64,000 nucleotides of DNA from Ichthyophthirius multifiliis (lineage: Eukaryota > Ciliophora > Oligohymenophorea > Hymenostomatida): contig NW_004086000.1 in the NCBI RefSeq assembly GCF_000220395.1, positions 1-64,000 of the forward strand, read 5' to 3'. Below the pieces are notes generated by a model that saw nothing but the letters and a program-made list of their open reading frames with translations, was not told where the DNA came from and ran no database searches. The first letter of the stretch is position 1. Every line of letters starts with the position of its first letter. Both the position numbers and the translations under genes were made by a program. Below, piece by piece: positions 26,068 to 40,603 of this stretch.

Positions 26068-29000
26068 AATTTGTTTTTTAACGAAACAAAAATTTGTTAT
26101 TAAAAAATAAAATATATAATATGAAAAATATATATATTTATATATGCTTTAAATAAAAATATTATATATTTAATATATATCTTATTATTTCCATTTTCAT
26201 TTTTTATATTAAATAAATATTGTTTAAAAAATATTATTATTTTCTTATAACTTCTTTATTTTATTTAAATAAATATTCTATATAATAATTTATTAATTTC
26301 TAATTTTTTTTAATTTTCATTTTAAATTTTTTAAAAAAAAAATAATTCAATTTTTAAAATGATTTTTTAAATTTTAAATTTTTTTCTTTTATTTTAGAAA
26401 ATAAAAAAATAGGAATTATATTATTTATTGTTTTGTAAAAATAATTATTCTAAAAAACCAATTGTGAAACATTATAATATATATTGATTATTATAAAAGA
26501 ATTCAATTGATTTTTTTATATTCAAAATTTAAATTTAGTATATTAAATAAAATCAATATTTTAATCTCCATTAAAATTATTAACCCAAGGACTAAATTAT
26601 AAATATTCATTTTATTAAAAGTTAGTCTAACTTGTTTTTTCAATACATTTTTTATATGATTTTGGTTAAAATTAAATTTTTATTTTATCTTTATTAATAT
26701 TTTTTCTTTAATTTTTATTTTAAATTAACTGATTTTTATTTAAGGAAGAAGTTTGAATATTTTATTTACTGTGTAAAAATTATGATTGAGTTTTAATTAA
26801 TTTTTTTTACTTTTAAAAATCTTTCAGTTTCTATAATAATTCTAAATTTTAAGATTATTTATTCAAACTTTATGATATTTATTCTACTATTTCATTAGCA
26901 TATTTATATTTTTGTTATTTTATTAGATTATTTAAATGGTTTTAAAAATAATATTCATTTTTTGGTTTATAATAGTCTTATATATTTTAATTTGTTTTAT
27001 TAAAAATTCCATATTTTTTTATATTTTAATTATTATTTTTATGAAATTTCTAAAAATAATTATTAATTTCATTATTTTTATTATTAAATTTATTAGTTTT
27101 TATAAAATAATTTCTCATTATAAAAAAATCATCATTTTATTTTAATTCATCTTATATTTGATTTTCACTATTAAATTTTTTTAATTCCTATAAGCTTTAG
27201 ATATTTGATTTTAAAAAATAATCATTTTTTTATTATTACTATTATTAAATAAAAGGAATAAATTTTTTATTTAATTATTTTTATAAATATGTTTTAGTTC
27301 TTTAACCTGATTAACTTATAGCCCTTTAGACATATATATATTTTATTTTTTATTCAGGATTATGTTAAATATTACTTATTTAACTTACTATTTATTGATC
27401 TAAATTATAACTTTGTTAGATTAATAGTTAGTCTTATTCATATTTATTTAATTACTTTTAATTGTCTTTAATATTTTATTAGGAATTCAAAAATATATTT
27501 AATTTAATATTATTAATGTTTTTTCGAGTAATTTAATTGTTTCTTTATATATAAATATTGTTTAATGAATTTCGTTCAGTATTAAATTTATTTTAAAAGT
27601 TATTTTAATGCAAATTATTGTATAAATTTAATTTCTAAACTATCATTTAATAAGAAAAAATATATTTTATTAATTTTTGTTTGATTTAAATATAAATATT
27701 ATATTTTAAATCTTTTTTTAAAAAAATATATAAATATATAAATTAATTTTAATAAAAAAATAAAAGGGTATAATTAATATATATATATATTATTAAATAT
27801 AATAATTTATGTAAATTTAATTATATAATTTATTTTTACGTATTTTTAATATAATTAATTATATATTTAATTTATTTAATAATATATATAATATTAATAA
27901 ATATATCATTATATTTATATTAAATTAAAAATTTATAAATTTATAAATTATTTATTAAATTATATATAAATTTACTTAAGCAAATTATTTAGAGATAATC
28001 AGATTATTTAATTTTTAAAAGAAAGTTAAAATAAATATTGTAAAATATTATTATTATTATTTAAAAATTCGTTTAATTTAAATATAAAGTATAAACATTT
28101 ATATTTATAAAATAAAATTATAAATAAAAAATAATATTTATATTTTATTTATAAATTTTATATAAATAGACAATATATTATTTTAATATAAAACAAATAT
28201 ATTAGATTAATATTATTTTAAATATAAAATAAATATATAAATATAAATATAAATATAAATATAAATATATTAAATATAAATAATTTTTATATCTATATTT
28301 ATTTATATTTATATTTAAATTTATATTTAATTTTTTGTTTTCTTTTATTTGTATCCTATTTTAATTTGTTAATCTCATATTATATTTATTATCTAATACA
28401 TAAAAATAAAACTTATATATTATATTTATTTTAATATCTTTATTAATGCTTATTTTTTGAATATCAATTTTTTTAAAATATTATATAATTTATAATTTCT
28501 TATTTATTTTCAATATTATTTATTTATATTATTAAAATATTAATATAATAAATTTAATAATTTTTCTTTGTATTTTTATTATAATTATATTAGATTATAT
28601 TAAACTTTTTATATTTATTTTTTATATTTTATTAATTTTTACTAATTAAATTAATTTTTTTATTTTTCATTTTCTTATAATTTTGTTTTTAATTTAATAA
28701 TTTTTTTAATATATTTTCATTTAAATAAAATATTTTATTAATGTTATTTTTTATTATAAATTACTTTTTCGTAAAAAACATTTTTGATTAATAAGTTATT
28801 TTCTTATCTTATTATCATTATCATTATTTAAAATTTATAGTTCAACATTTTAACAAAATTAATCTTTTTATTTTTATGAAAAAAACATTTTCTTAAACTT
28901 AATTATTTTCAATTTCTTTTACGGCCTTTTAGTTTTTATTTATTAGTTTCTGTTTTTAATTATTTAATTTATTATAAATATTTATATCTAATATTTTTCC

Positions 29001-29404
29001 TTAATTAAAATATTTATGTAAATTATAATAATTTAACCTTTTTTAAAAAAAATAAGAAAATTAGATTATTTTAAACTAATATAAATTTAGCTTGGCATTT
29101 ATTACAATTTTTTCTAAAAAATTCAAATTATATGATTCTTATATGCTTTATTAAATCTTATATTTAAAAAAAATATATAAAGATTCTTTTACATATTAAA
29201 TGTTAAAATAAATATATATATATATGATTTTTAAAAAAATTATAATAATTCTTAAATATAATATATATAAATTAAATATATTTTTAATAAATAATAAAAA
29301 AGAAAATCATAATAAAAAAAATATTTTTTTAATTTATATGATTATATTATATATATTTAATAGATTAATTTTCATATATTAAATTTTAAGTTATATATCA
29401 TATC
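26068..29404. other. Long gene-poor stretch
   Basis: About 3.3 kb without a supportable gene. Open plus frames (for instance at 26936-27145) are made of I, F, K, Y and L only, as expected from random AT-rich sequence. A run of ATAAAT units sits at about 28230-28262. No RNA gene or repeat family was recognised before the tRNA. Confidence 0.55.
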
Positions 29405-29477
29405 GCCCGCTTAGCTCAGTCGGTAGAGCGCAAGACTCTTAATCTTGTGGTCAGGGGTTCGAGCCCCCTAGCAGGCT
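29405..29477 (+). tRNA. tRNA-Lys (anticodon CUU)
   Basis: A full cloverleaf: acceptor GCCCGCT/AGCAGGC, D arm GCTC-AGTCGGTA-GAGC, anticodon stem CAAGA/TCTTG with loop CTCTTAA (anticodon CTT), variable loop TGGTC, T arm AGGGG-TTCGAGC-CCCCT, and discriminator T. The internal A box (TAGCTCAGTCGG) and B box (GGTTCGAGCCC) are intact. The acceptor has one C-A mismatch at pair 4-69. There is no intron, and no encoded CCA, as expected in a nuclear gene. It stands out as a G+C island. Confidence 0.95.
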
Positions 29478-29479
29478 TA

Positions 29480-29488
29480 TTTTTTTTT
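29480..29488 (+). terminator. RNA polymerase III terminator
   Basis: A run of nine T begins three bases after the tRNA 3' end, the usual Pol III stop signal. Confidence 0.8.
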
Positions 29489-29626
29489 ATAATGTTTTTT
29501 TTAACATTATATATAAATATTTATTTTTTAAATAATTAATAAAATATAAAAAATTATATTTTTATTTATATATATATATTATATTATATACTTAAATTAT
29601 ATATATATAATTTTTTTAATCAAAAA

Positions 29627-31514
29627 ATGGATAAATATATAAATTATGGTGATTATATAATATTATACACTTCCGATTATAAATATTTAATGGCACGTTC
29701 ATTATAAGAAAATTAGGTATTTTTAGTCTAAAGTAGTCCCAATAATCTATTATAAGATGATATAACACACTATCCATATACATGTGATTTAATATTCGCT
29801 ATATATCCAAAACATAATTATATTGCGTAAAAAATATATGAGAAATTCATAACTGCAAATGAAGGTAAATTATAATCAGTTTCTATATTAAAAAAGACTG
29901 AAACTCTATATAAACGAAAAGAAACCGAGAAATAATTAAATGATAAAATAATGAAATAATTAATAGGATAACCAATTACTATAGATTAAGAAATATAATT
30001 ATATCATATATATTCAAATTCTTTTTTAAAAGCATCAAGTGAAAAATATAATGATTTATTTAAAAATGAAGAAAATATATAAGAAATTTAAGAATTTTCT
30101 AAAAATCTTTTTCTTTAAAATTATCAAAAATGTCATCCTCTTAGACTCATTTTTAGATAAAAATAAGCCCTTTTTAAATTTTTTAAAAAAACGGGGAATA
30201 TATTTAATATTAGGATTTTTTTTATTTTTATAATTAAAAAAATGACTCGATTTTATAGAATTAAAATTTGCCAAAAATTCAATAAGTTTTTTCCAAAAAA
30301 AACATTAATATTAAGTAAAATCTATAGATTTTTTAACCAAAAAAAAGCCTTTTGTATAATCTATATACCGCAGGTCATAAAAAAAATTCCATTTAAATTT
30401 TCAGAGCTTTTTTTATAAGAGAAAATACATAAATTATAGAAATAAATAATATATAGAATAACTAAAATAACCAAAATTCGTAAAAAATTCTACATTATGG
30501 AGAATATGTAACTATAAAACACATCCGTAGGGACAACAAATCTTCCACAGTATTAATTTCCGAAAATAATCTTTGCGGATTTTACCCTAATGTACTTCTA
30601 ATTAACGATAAACCTTATATATATCATGAATAAATACCTTCTTCGAGTATTTTTTAGATACTTCCGGTAAATGAAGACCTTTTAGGAACCCCTATTATGT
30701 TTGATTGTTAAGATTACGGGAAAGTTAATGTCAGAATTAGACATTTTAATACTTAGAGTTATCTTAAATTTAATAATTAAGGAAATGGTGTGGGATTGTC
30801 GATTCCATTATAAGACGCAATTAAAGAATTTTAGAAAACTTATAATATTAAAAAGTAAAGTATATATATATATATATATTATTAGTATAATAAAATATAA
30901 AATTATTTAATTATAATTATAATTAATATTTTAAGAATATTTTTTATAATAAATTTAGTAACAATATAAACTTTTAATAAAAAGATGAGGTTAAGAAGTG
31001 GTTTTGCTTAAATAATGATTTAGTTTTGGAAAGTATAAGTAGAGAAGAATAATATTTACTTTCACTTAATTCTTTTAGTATTAAAGATTCGAAATTTAGT
31101 AATTATATGTGTGCTAATTAATAAGAAGGATATGTTATTGAGGATTTTTTAGGTATTTCAGATAGTTGTTTGGATGAAGGATTTATTTCAATGTTTAATA
31201 ATCTTAATACTTTAAAAAGAAATTATAATTCACTATATTAAAATAGTTTAAATGGAGATTTCTTTTTCTTTTAACCTATTCCTAATCATATTATATCAAA
31301 TATTATTAGTATTATGTCTTAAGTAGAAGTTATTTTTGAAATACTAGAATAACCATAAAAAACATTATATGATTAAAAATATATTGAAAAAACTGAATAA
31401 TCATTAATTAATCTTAATTTATGGATTTGTGATATTATAAAAAATGAAAAAGTAATTTTATATATAAATTTATATATATATATATATATAAATAATTTTT
31501 ATAAATTATATATT

Positions 31515-31553
<39 letters not shown>

Positions 31554-32171
31554 TGTCTTTAAGAGTAAAAATATTGTATATACAATAAATTAATTACCTG
31601 TTCATGAGAAATAGAATTATTTCCGAGAATTAGGTTTGATTGATATTTTTATGAAATTAATAGAAACTATATATAATGAAAAATTTCTTCTTGTAGATGT
31701 TTAAGGATAAAGCTATATTTTCTAATTTGTTCATTAAGTTTTGATATTTTTAGAATTAATATGTTAATAAGTTTAAATTTTTATTTTATTTATAGATATT
31801 ATTTTCTTTTTATAAAAAAATATATGTATAGAATTATGCCAATTCTGTTTATACATTATAATGGTATAATTTATTGAAAAAAATAATTTTAGACGAGAAT
31901 ATTATACTTGATTTAAGATTTGATTTATTTTGTTTTGAATTATTTAAAATGACTAAACTAAATGTTTCTTTTTAAAATGATTTCGAAATACTTACAACTT
32001 ATATTTAATTTGAGGCTTTTAATATTAATGCATTAAATCTACTACTTACTTTTTGTTAGTATAATGAATATAGATCAAAAAATTAATCAGAAGAAATTAT
32101 TAAAACAATAATAGATTGCAAAAGTAATATATTTAGACCTTATATAGAAGATAATGATGAAGTAATAATAA

Positions 32172-32221
<50 letters not shown>

Positions 32222-35076
32222 TTATATATAATTATATATATAATTATATATGTATATATCTAAAGGTTTATTTATTAATAAACAGCCAATTAAAATATTG
32301 TATTAATAAAGATTTAGAAATTTAAGAAAGAGAAGTTTTTGATTATAGTATAGTTGTAATAAATTTAATGATAGAACTTTGTAAAGCAAATGTTTCTTTA
32401 GTTATTTTACATGTAAATGAATTATACCCTTTTTAAACTATATTCAAAATTATTAATAATAAAAAATTAGCTGAATAATATAGAGTAAATAAAATATACT
32501 AATAATATATACATATACATAAATATTTACTTAAAGGCTATTTTCTTAAGTTTATTGAAAGAAAGTTATATAAAAAATGATTTTCGTTAAATATTTAAAA
32601 TTAATTATCCAAATTATATAAAAATGAAAAAATTAAAACAACCAAATTCACATTTATATTAAAAATGTTAATATTAAAGCAATTAAACAATATATATAAA
32701 TAATGAAAATAGATTATTATTAAAATAGTTTTTGGATTAATAAATATTATCTGATATAAATAATAATCAAAAAAATTCTAAATTAATTCTATCTGTTTTA
32801 AAAACATATAATTTTTTACTTTAGAGGTAATTCTTTTCTATATATGATATAATTAAATTAAAATAAACTTTAATGAATTTTCTATAATATTAAATTTCCT
32901 TAATGGAATTAAATTAAAGTAATCAAAATATTAATTAATAATAATCCGCTATCTATTCTTCTTTTTTAATAAGCCAAACATAATATTAATTTAATTATAG
33001 TAAAAAACTAAAGGTTTTGTAGTTTAGTCTATTGAACATAAATAATGGATTTTATGTTCTTTGAAAATTTTATAATAAATTGAATATATATAATAGAATC
33101 ATTTATTAGAATTATTATATTAAATGAATGAAAAATAAGGTCTATTAAAAAATAACTAAAGGTAAAATAAAGAAAAGGTGAATAAAATTTTATATAATTA
33201 AGAAATTTTTAGCTATAACGAATCCTATTATAAGTAATTGATTGAGATTTTAAATAAGATTCTACTTTTTAACAATATAGAGATAAAATCTTAGGTTGTT
33301 TTTAATATTTATAATTTATTTTCAAGAAATCATAATGTTTATTAAAGTATAAATATTATATAGCCTATAGAGGATTCCAATTTTAAAATGTATAATTTTT
33401 TTAATAAATTTATGAATGTATACATTATTCAATTGTTAATATGAAGTATATTCCTAATTATGAATGTGCTAAAAAATTAGAAATTTTAATTTATTTATAA
33501 AATGCTCTTAATGAACTCTGTGATAAGATTTTTGTTAAAATAAATTAATTTGAGAATGTTTAAAGACTTAAATTTAATACTGTTTGGGAAACTAGTAATT
33601 TAATTTAAAATGATGAAGGTTTTAATATACTTTAAAATAATACTATGTATAAAAATAGAAATAATACTTAAATTAAAAAACCATCTAATATATAAAAAGT
33701 ACTTTATATATATTTTAGACTTCATATAATTTTATCAATATTATTTAAAAATTATAATTAAAAATTAATTTTATTAAAATATTATTTTTATATTAATTAA
33801 ATATATAGTTTAATAAAGAATATGTTGAAAAAAACTATTATAATTTAGCGGATGAATATTATATAGATTTAAAAAATTTAAACTAAATCTAAAATATGAT
33901 GGCTAATATGAATTTTCACTAAAAGTTAATAGTTTTATTAGACTTTTTATTTAAAGAAACTGATATAAAAAATTAAAAAAAAAAATACTTATGTTATGTA
34001 TGCCCATATTAATATTTTTCTGTATAAAAAACGAATAAAATCAATAAATTTTGTTAGAACAAAAAAATTTACAGGTTAAAAATTCTAAGAAGAGTAATCT
34101 GAAAAAAGCTTAACTTTTAGTTTAATATCTACCGATTCTTAAGTTTAATAATTATTTTTTGTACTCATATCATAAATATAGAAAAATAATTATGGATAAT
34201 TAATGAGTTTTTTATCTTCAAAATCTTAAATGAAAATTATTTTATAAGAAATAATGATATAAATAGTAAAAAGAATACCAGAAGATAAGTCTTATTCTAT
34301 TTATTTTTTGGATATGTTAAAGTACTTTTTTACTATTAATAATAAAATAATTCTTTAAAATGCGAATTATATAGTTTCATAAATACAATAGAGATATCCG
34401 GAATTCAGTTAGAATATTTAAAAAAGTTTAAAATAAGAATTAAACAATTTACCTAGTTTAAATATGTGTATTTCTTTGTAAAAAATTAACTTTTAACAAA
34501 ATTAAGAATAAATAAATTAAAATAATTAAAATTAAGAGATTAATGTAAATAAAAATATCACTTAATAAGATATCAAAAAAATAGACTTTCCCAATAATTC
34601 TTGCATATTGATCTGCCTTTTAAGAACTTTCAAATTAATGGCTAAAAATGCTTCTTAGTAAATTTATACTTTTGTTAGAGGATTGTTTTCTATTAAATAA
34701 ATTCATGAAAATTTAATTTTTGCAGAATATTTATACCCTCTTAAGTATGAATTTCTTTAATTTCTATTAGCTACTTATATCAATTAAAAATAAATAGAAT
34801 CTTAAGATTATGAAGAAGTTTGTTAAATTTTGAGATTTTTGTAAAAGGAACTGATTACTTTTATTGAGATTAATAAAGTTTAAAGTGAAGTTGATAAATA
34901 TTAAGAGAATTACCTATTTTCGGAATTTAAAAATATCTTCAAAGAAGATTAGTTTTATTCAGATGAGTATTTAGTTCAAATTAATTTATATTAGTCGTTT
35001 AAACTTTATATATTAAATGGAATTATTCCAATGATTAAAGAATTTATAAATAAAGTATAAATATTAATTTATTTCG

Positions 35077-35166
<90 letters not shown>

Positions 35167-35630
35167 AATTAAAGATACCTCCAGAACCCATAGATAATGA
35201 TCGAAAAATTATAGATATGTAATAAAAATAAATATTTTGTATTTTAATTAAAAATAAAAGATTTTTATAATTAATTAATATTTTAAATGATTAATAAGAA
35301 TATTGGAATAAAATTAATCATGATTTATTATATCAATACAATTAAATTAAAGAAGAAATATGTTAAATTTATAATATAAATGATTAACAAAAAAAAACAA
35401 CTATAGTAAGTTTAAATATATGTATATATGTATATATGTATATATGTATATATGTATATATGTATATATGTATATATGTATATATGTATATATGTATATA
35501 TGAATATATGTATATATGTATATATGTATATATGTATATATGTATATATGTATATATGTATATATGTATATATGTATATATGTATATATGTATATATGTA
35601 TATATGTATATATGTATATATGTATATATG

Positions 35631-35694
<64 letters not shown>

Positions 35695-37165
35695 AATATT
35701 TTATACTTTTTTTAAAAATTATAGAAATTAGAATAAAATAATCTTACATATAGATAATCTACTATATTAAATATTCAATAAAATAAACAATAATTAAACA
35801 AATAAGTATTTTTTTAGATAAAAATAACAGATAAAAATGAAATATAATAATTACAAATAAAAAATAATAGCCTTATTAAATTATTAGAAAATTTAGAAAT
35901 TTAACTTTTTTCATAAACATTTATTGAGAAATAAAATAATAGAAATATAATAATTAAATTAGAAAAGAAAAATAACTTTTAATATTTTAATAAAAAATTT
36001 ATACAAAGAGAACATGATATAGAAATAAAAGAATATATATAAATACTTATGTCTACTTAACAAAAATAACCTGAATAATTTAAATAAATTTTATTAAGTT
36101 ACATTGAAGTTTTGGCTTAGTAAACAGGAAAAAGGGAAAATTAAGTCACAATAAGAATGCTTGCAATGTAAATGTTAAGAAAAATATCAAATTATAAAAG
36201 AAATGAATCTATAAGTAATATTATTTAAACAGATTTAAGTGATGTTGGATATTTGAACTTTTTATGTGATTTAATTGTCCATGAAGATGATCCTAAAATG
36301 AAATTGGAATATATTTTAGGATATAATAATTTTATGAAAAAAGCAAACAATGATATATTACATAAATTAAAAAGATATCTGCAAAATGATAATTAAAATT
36401 AATTTATACGCACGATTCATTGTTTTATAAAAGATAATTTCAATTAATTTAAAAATTATATCAAAAATAATGATGAATATATATCAGATAAATAAAATGA
36501 AGAATATTTTAATTATAATAATGTAATTAAATTATATATATATAAATATTTGTAAATAAAAATAAATTCATTTTATATATATATATATATATAATAGATT
36601 ATATAATAAATATAAGAAAATCTTATATATACTATTGAATGTATAAGACTATCTTGCGAGAATCATTTTTTATTAATGTAGAATTATTTAAGGGTACAGA
36701 CTGATATTAATGATTAAGTAAAATCAAATTCGATTAATATTGTTATTTTCTTGAGTGATATATTCTAAAAATATTATAAGATTATGAATTAAAATAATTT
36801 TAAATTGGGGCTTTAAATTTTAAATACTTTAATAGAATTAACGTAGGGGCCTTGTATTGAGAATTAAAAAGTTTTATGCCATTCAAAAATATTGGAGAAT
36901 TTAGAAGATATTATAGCAGAGTTTAATGGAAAAAGTAAAAGATTTAAATTCAAATAAAAGAAAAATAATTAGATAAATTCATAGTTTTCCTTAAAAATAA
37001 TTCTTTTTATAAAAAGTTTATTTGATGGTAGTGAAGAAGTAGAAATTATTTAAAAATTGTCATCTTAAATAGATTAATATTAATATATTAAAAAGATGCA
37101 AAATGCTTACTTTAATTATAAATAAATTTATAAAAAAATAAGTAAATATATAAATATATATAAAC

Positions 37166-37213
<48 letters not shown>

Positions 37214-39246
37214 TATTCATTTTTTTGCATTAAAACAATAGAAAATAAGCATTTAGGACTGAGGAAGTTTTTAAAATATAAATAAGACGAAAAAAATTTG
37301 GAAATTTTAAATGAAGATTATGATTCTGACTATTAAAAATAAAATTAAAATAAAAAGTTAAAAAAAGCAAATGACTTTGGGCTTTAAAGTTATCAAAAAA
37401 ACTTAATTAATTATATAAATAGCAATTTACATATAAACGAAGGATTCAGTTGTTTCATTTTATTTAAAAACTTGAAATATTTAGATAATAATTTTAGGAA
37501 GAATTATAAAAATATAATGATAAAAATAGTAAAATATATATATAAAAAATAAAATAATTATATTTTTTAAAAAAAAATAAAGAATAAAAGTAATGAAAAA
37601 AACGATAAAAATATAAAAAACTCGTTAATTTTTTATAAATAAAGAACTATATCTATAGAAATAATAAACTAGAAAGGAAATCTATAAAAAATATATTTCC
37701 GAAAACCAAAATTAATGAAATATTTATCCTAAATAACAAGAGAAAAGTTTCTTGATTTTTGTGATAGAGAAACAGCCAATTAAAAAATTTAAGGATTTCT
37801 TTAATAAGAAAACTTTTTTTTGGATGAAATTAGATATTTTTTGTTATTAAATTCTAAAGGATTATTTTTTAATTTAACTTATCTTTCTAGATTAAGAAAT
37901 TTTAATTTATTTATTGTCTTCATTATTAATTTGTTAAATATATATATTTATATTATTTTTTTAATTAATTTTCTAAGGTTTATTCTTTTAGATATGGTAA
38001 AAGATAATAATACTAATTTGAATTAATAGTATTTATTACTAATATAAGTTTTAGAGATAATTTAATTAATAACAGTTCTCATTATTTTTATTATATGGAT
38101 TATATTTTAGTTTCCTTTAGAATATAAAAATACAATTAATAAATATTCGTAAAGTTTAAATTTTACAAATAGATATTCATTAGAAATTAATAAAATGAAA
38201 TAAAAATTAGACACACAGAAATAAATTTACATTGTAAAGAAAAATATTAAAAAATTAAAAAAAAAATATAAATAATTAGTTAAGAAATTTTATTAAGAAA
38301 ATATTTTATATGGCAATAGATTTATTATTTATAGAAAGTCAACTTTTATATTTAACTATTTTTATTATTTTAAGTTTTCTTGGATTTTATATTAATCCTT
38401 TATTTTATAGTCTTACATTATTAGATATTATTGAAAGATCAGTAAATCAAAAAAAAAAATTATTTAAATATTTATAAAAAAAAGGTTGTATTAAGAAATG
38501 TTATAAAGGCAATAACTTTAAATTCAGTGTCTTTACTAATGACTGCTGTATTAGGAATGATAATAGTTTATATATATTCTATATCTGCTTATTTTTCTAA
38601 TGATCTAAAAAATTCGTTTTAATTTAATGGAAATAATAATAATTTATAAGTATGTGGAAATAAACTTGATTGCTTTTTACTTTTTTTGAATTTAGGTTTA
38701 AGAAATGGTGGTGGAATAGGTGAATCATTTGATTAAGTTTATCCTGGTTAAAATTAATATTATGGAAGATTTATTTTTGAGTTAAGCTTTTTTTTAGTAA
38801 TTATTGTTATTTGGCTAAATATAATATTTGGTATTATTATTGATACTTTTGCAGAATTAAGAGATATTAAATATTTTAAAGGTAAATTTTATAAAAAAAA
38901 AAAAATGTAAATGAAATAAAAACATATAAAAATATATTTATATATATATATATAAATTTTAGATAATGATTCAAAAAATAAATGTTTTATTTGTAATTAA
39001 GATAGAGCTGATTTTTACAATTTGGGAATAAATTTTTAAAAACATATCGAAAAAGAGCATCATTTATGGAATTATTTGGCATTTATTATAATGATAAAAT
39101 AAAAAGAGATAAATGATTTAGATGGGACAGAATATTTTATAAGAAATAACTTGGATACTTAAAATATATCATGGTTTCCAATTGGGAAATCTATTTCTAT
39201 ATAAAATATGATGTAAAAAGAAGATTAAATAAAAAAAATAAAATGA
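29627..39246 (+). CDS. Inositol 1,4,5-trisphosphate receptor-type Ca2+ release channel
   Basis: A 9.6-kb multi-intron gene for a tetrameric intracellular Ca2+ channel. ATG 29627 gives [20 protein letters not shown], like the N-terminal InsP3-receptor domain; a MIR-type part follows ([20 protein letters not shown], about 30.5 kb). Long helical RIH regions fill 31-36 kb. The RIH-associated motif [20 protein letters not shown] is at about 36845. Membrane helices lie at 37.8-38.9 kb. The pore reads [18 protein letters not shown] (animal receptors GGGVGD), then [25 protein letters not shown] as the last helix. After an intron comes the conserved C-terminal zinc site: [15 protein letters not shown]...[14 protein letters not shown], and [11 protein letters not shown] before TGA 39244-39246. 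Introns are unusually long and microsatellite-rich (see repeats). Exon joins between 30.0 and 30.5 kb are uncertain. The family call rests on both ends and the pore. Confidence 0.9.
32176..32215. repeat. (TA)n microsatellite in IP3-receptor intron
   Basis: A TA dinucleotide run within an intron. Similar runs occur in this gene at about 31474-31490, 31516-31550 and 37166-37206. Confidence 0.8.
35081..35161. repeat. (TA)40 microsatellite in IP3-receptor intron
   Basis: About forty uninterrupted TA dinucleotides, the longest pure TA run in the window, between coding segments of the IP3-receptor gene. Confidence 0.9.
35417..35631. repeat. ATGTATAT octamer array inside an intron
   Basis: About 27 near-perfect tandem copies of an 8-nt unit (ATGTATAT), with one A-for-T variant near 35502. 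They lie in an intron running from GT at 35406 to AG at 35724 (319 nt). The unit is open in all forward frames, so it yields spurious 95-100-residue ORFs of M, Y, I, C and V. These are not genes. Confidence 0.9.
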
Positions 39247-40146
39247 TAATAATAATAATCTTTAAATTAGATAAAAATAATATAATATTTTAAAAAGCAT
39301 AATTAAAATTTTAATTAAAATATATATAAATGCATATATGAATATATATATGTATTAATAAAAATATATATTTATATATATTTAAATAAATAATATATAT
39401 ATATATATATATATATATTAAATCATTTTTTAAATATATCTTTATTTATTTATATAATGGTAATTTTTTATATTGAATTTATTTAATATTTATTTTAATT
39501 TATTATTCTTATTTTTTTTATATAAAAATAATAATAATTATTTTTATTTATATACATTATATATGTTTATAAATTTTCATTTCTTATTTTATATAAATAT
39601 ATTTTTTATAATTATAATTTATTATATTATTTTACATTTCATATTATTTATTTTCTTCTTATTTTTCTCATTCTTTTTATAAAAATATTAAAAATAATTT
39701 TTTTTTCTATAGATAACTATTAAATTTTTAATTATGATTCTATATATATTTATATATATATATATATAAATTATTCATTTTTTAAATTTTAATTTTATTT
39801 TTTTTAAATAATATTTTTTTTATAAATAAATTATACATATAAATTTAAAATTATTTTTTTAAAAAATTCTTATTATTCTTTAAATATATATATAATCCTT
39901 CATTATCTTAATATTTTACTTACAATCTTTGAATATTTAAAATAATAATATATTTTATTTATCTTTATAGAAAAAAATCAAATATTAAATTAAAATTACA
40001 TTTTGTTTTTAATAAAATAATATCAATATTTAATATATATATAATGTATGGTTATAATTAAAAATTAAATCATTATAAAAAAATTAATAAAAATATTAAA
40101 AAAATAACAAATAATTAAAAATAAAATATTTTAGAATATATATTAA
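39247..40146. other. Intergenic, A+T-rich
   Basis: Spacer between the IP3-receptor and CAMK-like genes, both plus. TA runs are at about 39401-39418 and 39757-39770. An open frame at 39473-39682 is only F, L, Y, N and I and is not supported. Confidence 0.6.
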
Positions 40147-40555
40147 ATGAGACGATCTTTAATATTAAATAAATTGCAAAATCATACATAAGAATAGTTA
40201 ATGTATAAATAATTTTAAAAGTAAATATTTAATAAAACAAAAAATAATAATAGATAGAAACTATGTGATATTTAATATAATACAATTTATGAAAATAACA
40301 GTAAATATATATAAAGAATATATATTAAAAAACAATATAAAAGCAAATTCTTAAATATTAAAACAACTATCAAAATAATCTAAAGTTAACGGAATATATA
40401 TAGATAGTAATCATATATTTCATAAATAAAGAAAATTAAAACAAATTGAATAAAAAATTAATCTGTTGAAAAATCTAATGAAATTTAAAGTATGAATAAT
40501 AAATAAACATTAACAGAATAAAATTATATAGAAAATTAATAAAAATGTAAATAAA

Positions 40556-40603
<48 letters not shown>

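Noticed and set aside
26936-27145. 69-residue hydrophobic ORF that could be a membrane protein
   Set aside because: Composed almost only of I, F, K and L codons typical of random AT-rich sequence; no conserved motif or supporting neighbours.
35428-35741. Two overlapping ORFs of 95-101 residues rich in M, Y, I, C and V
   Set aside because: They are direct translations of the ATGTATAT array inside an IP3-receptor intron.
39473-39682. 69-residue F/L/Y/N ORF
   Set aside because: Low-complexity AT sequence in the spacer between two recognised genes.
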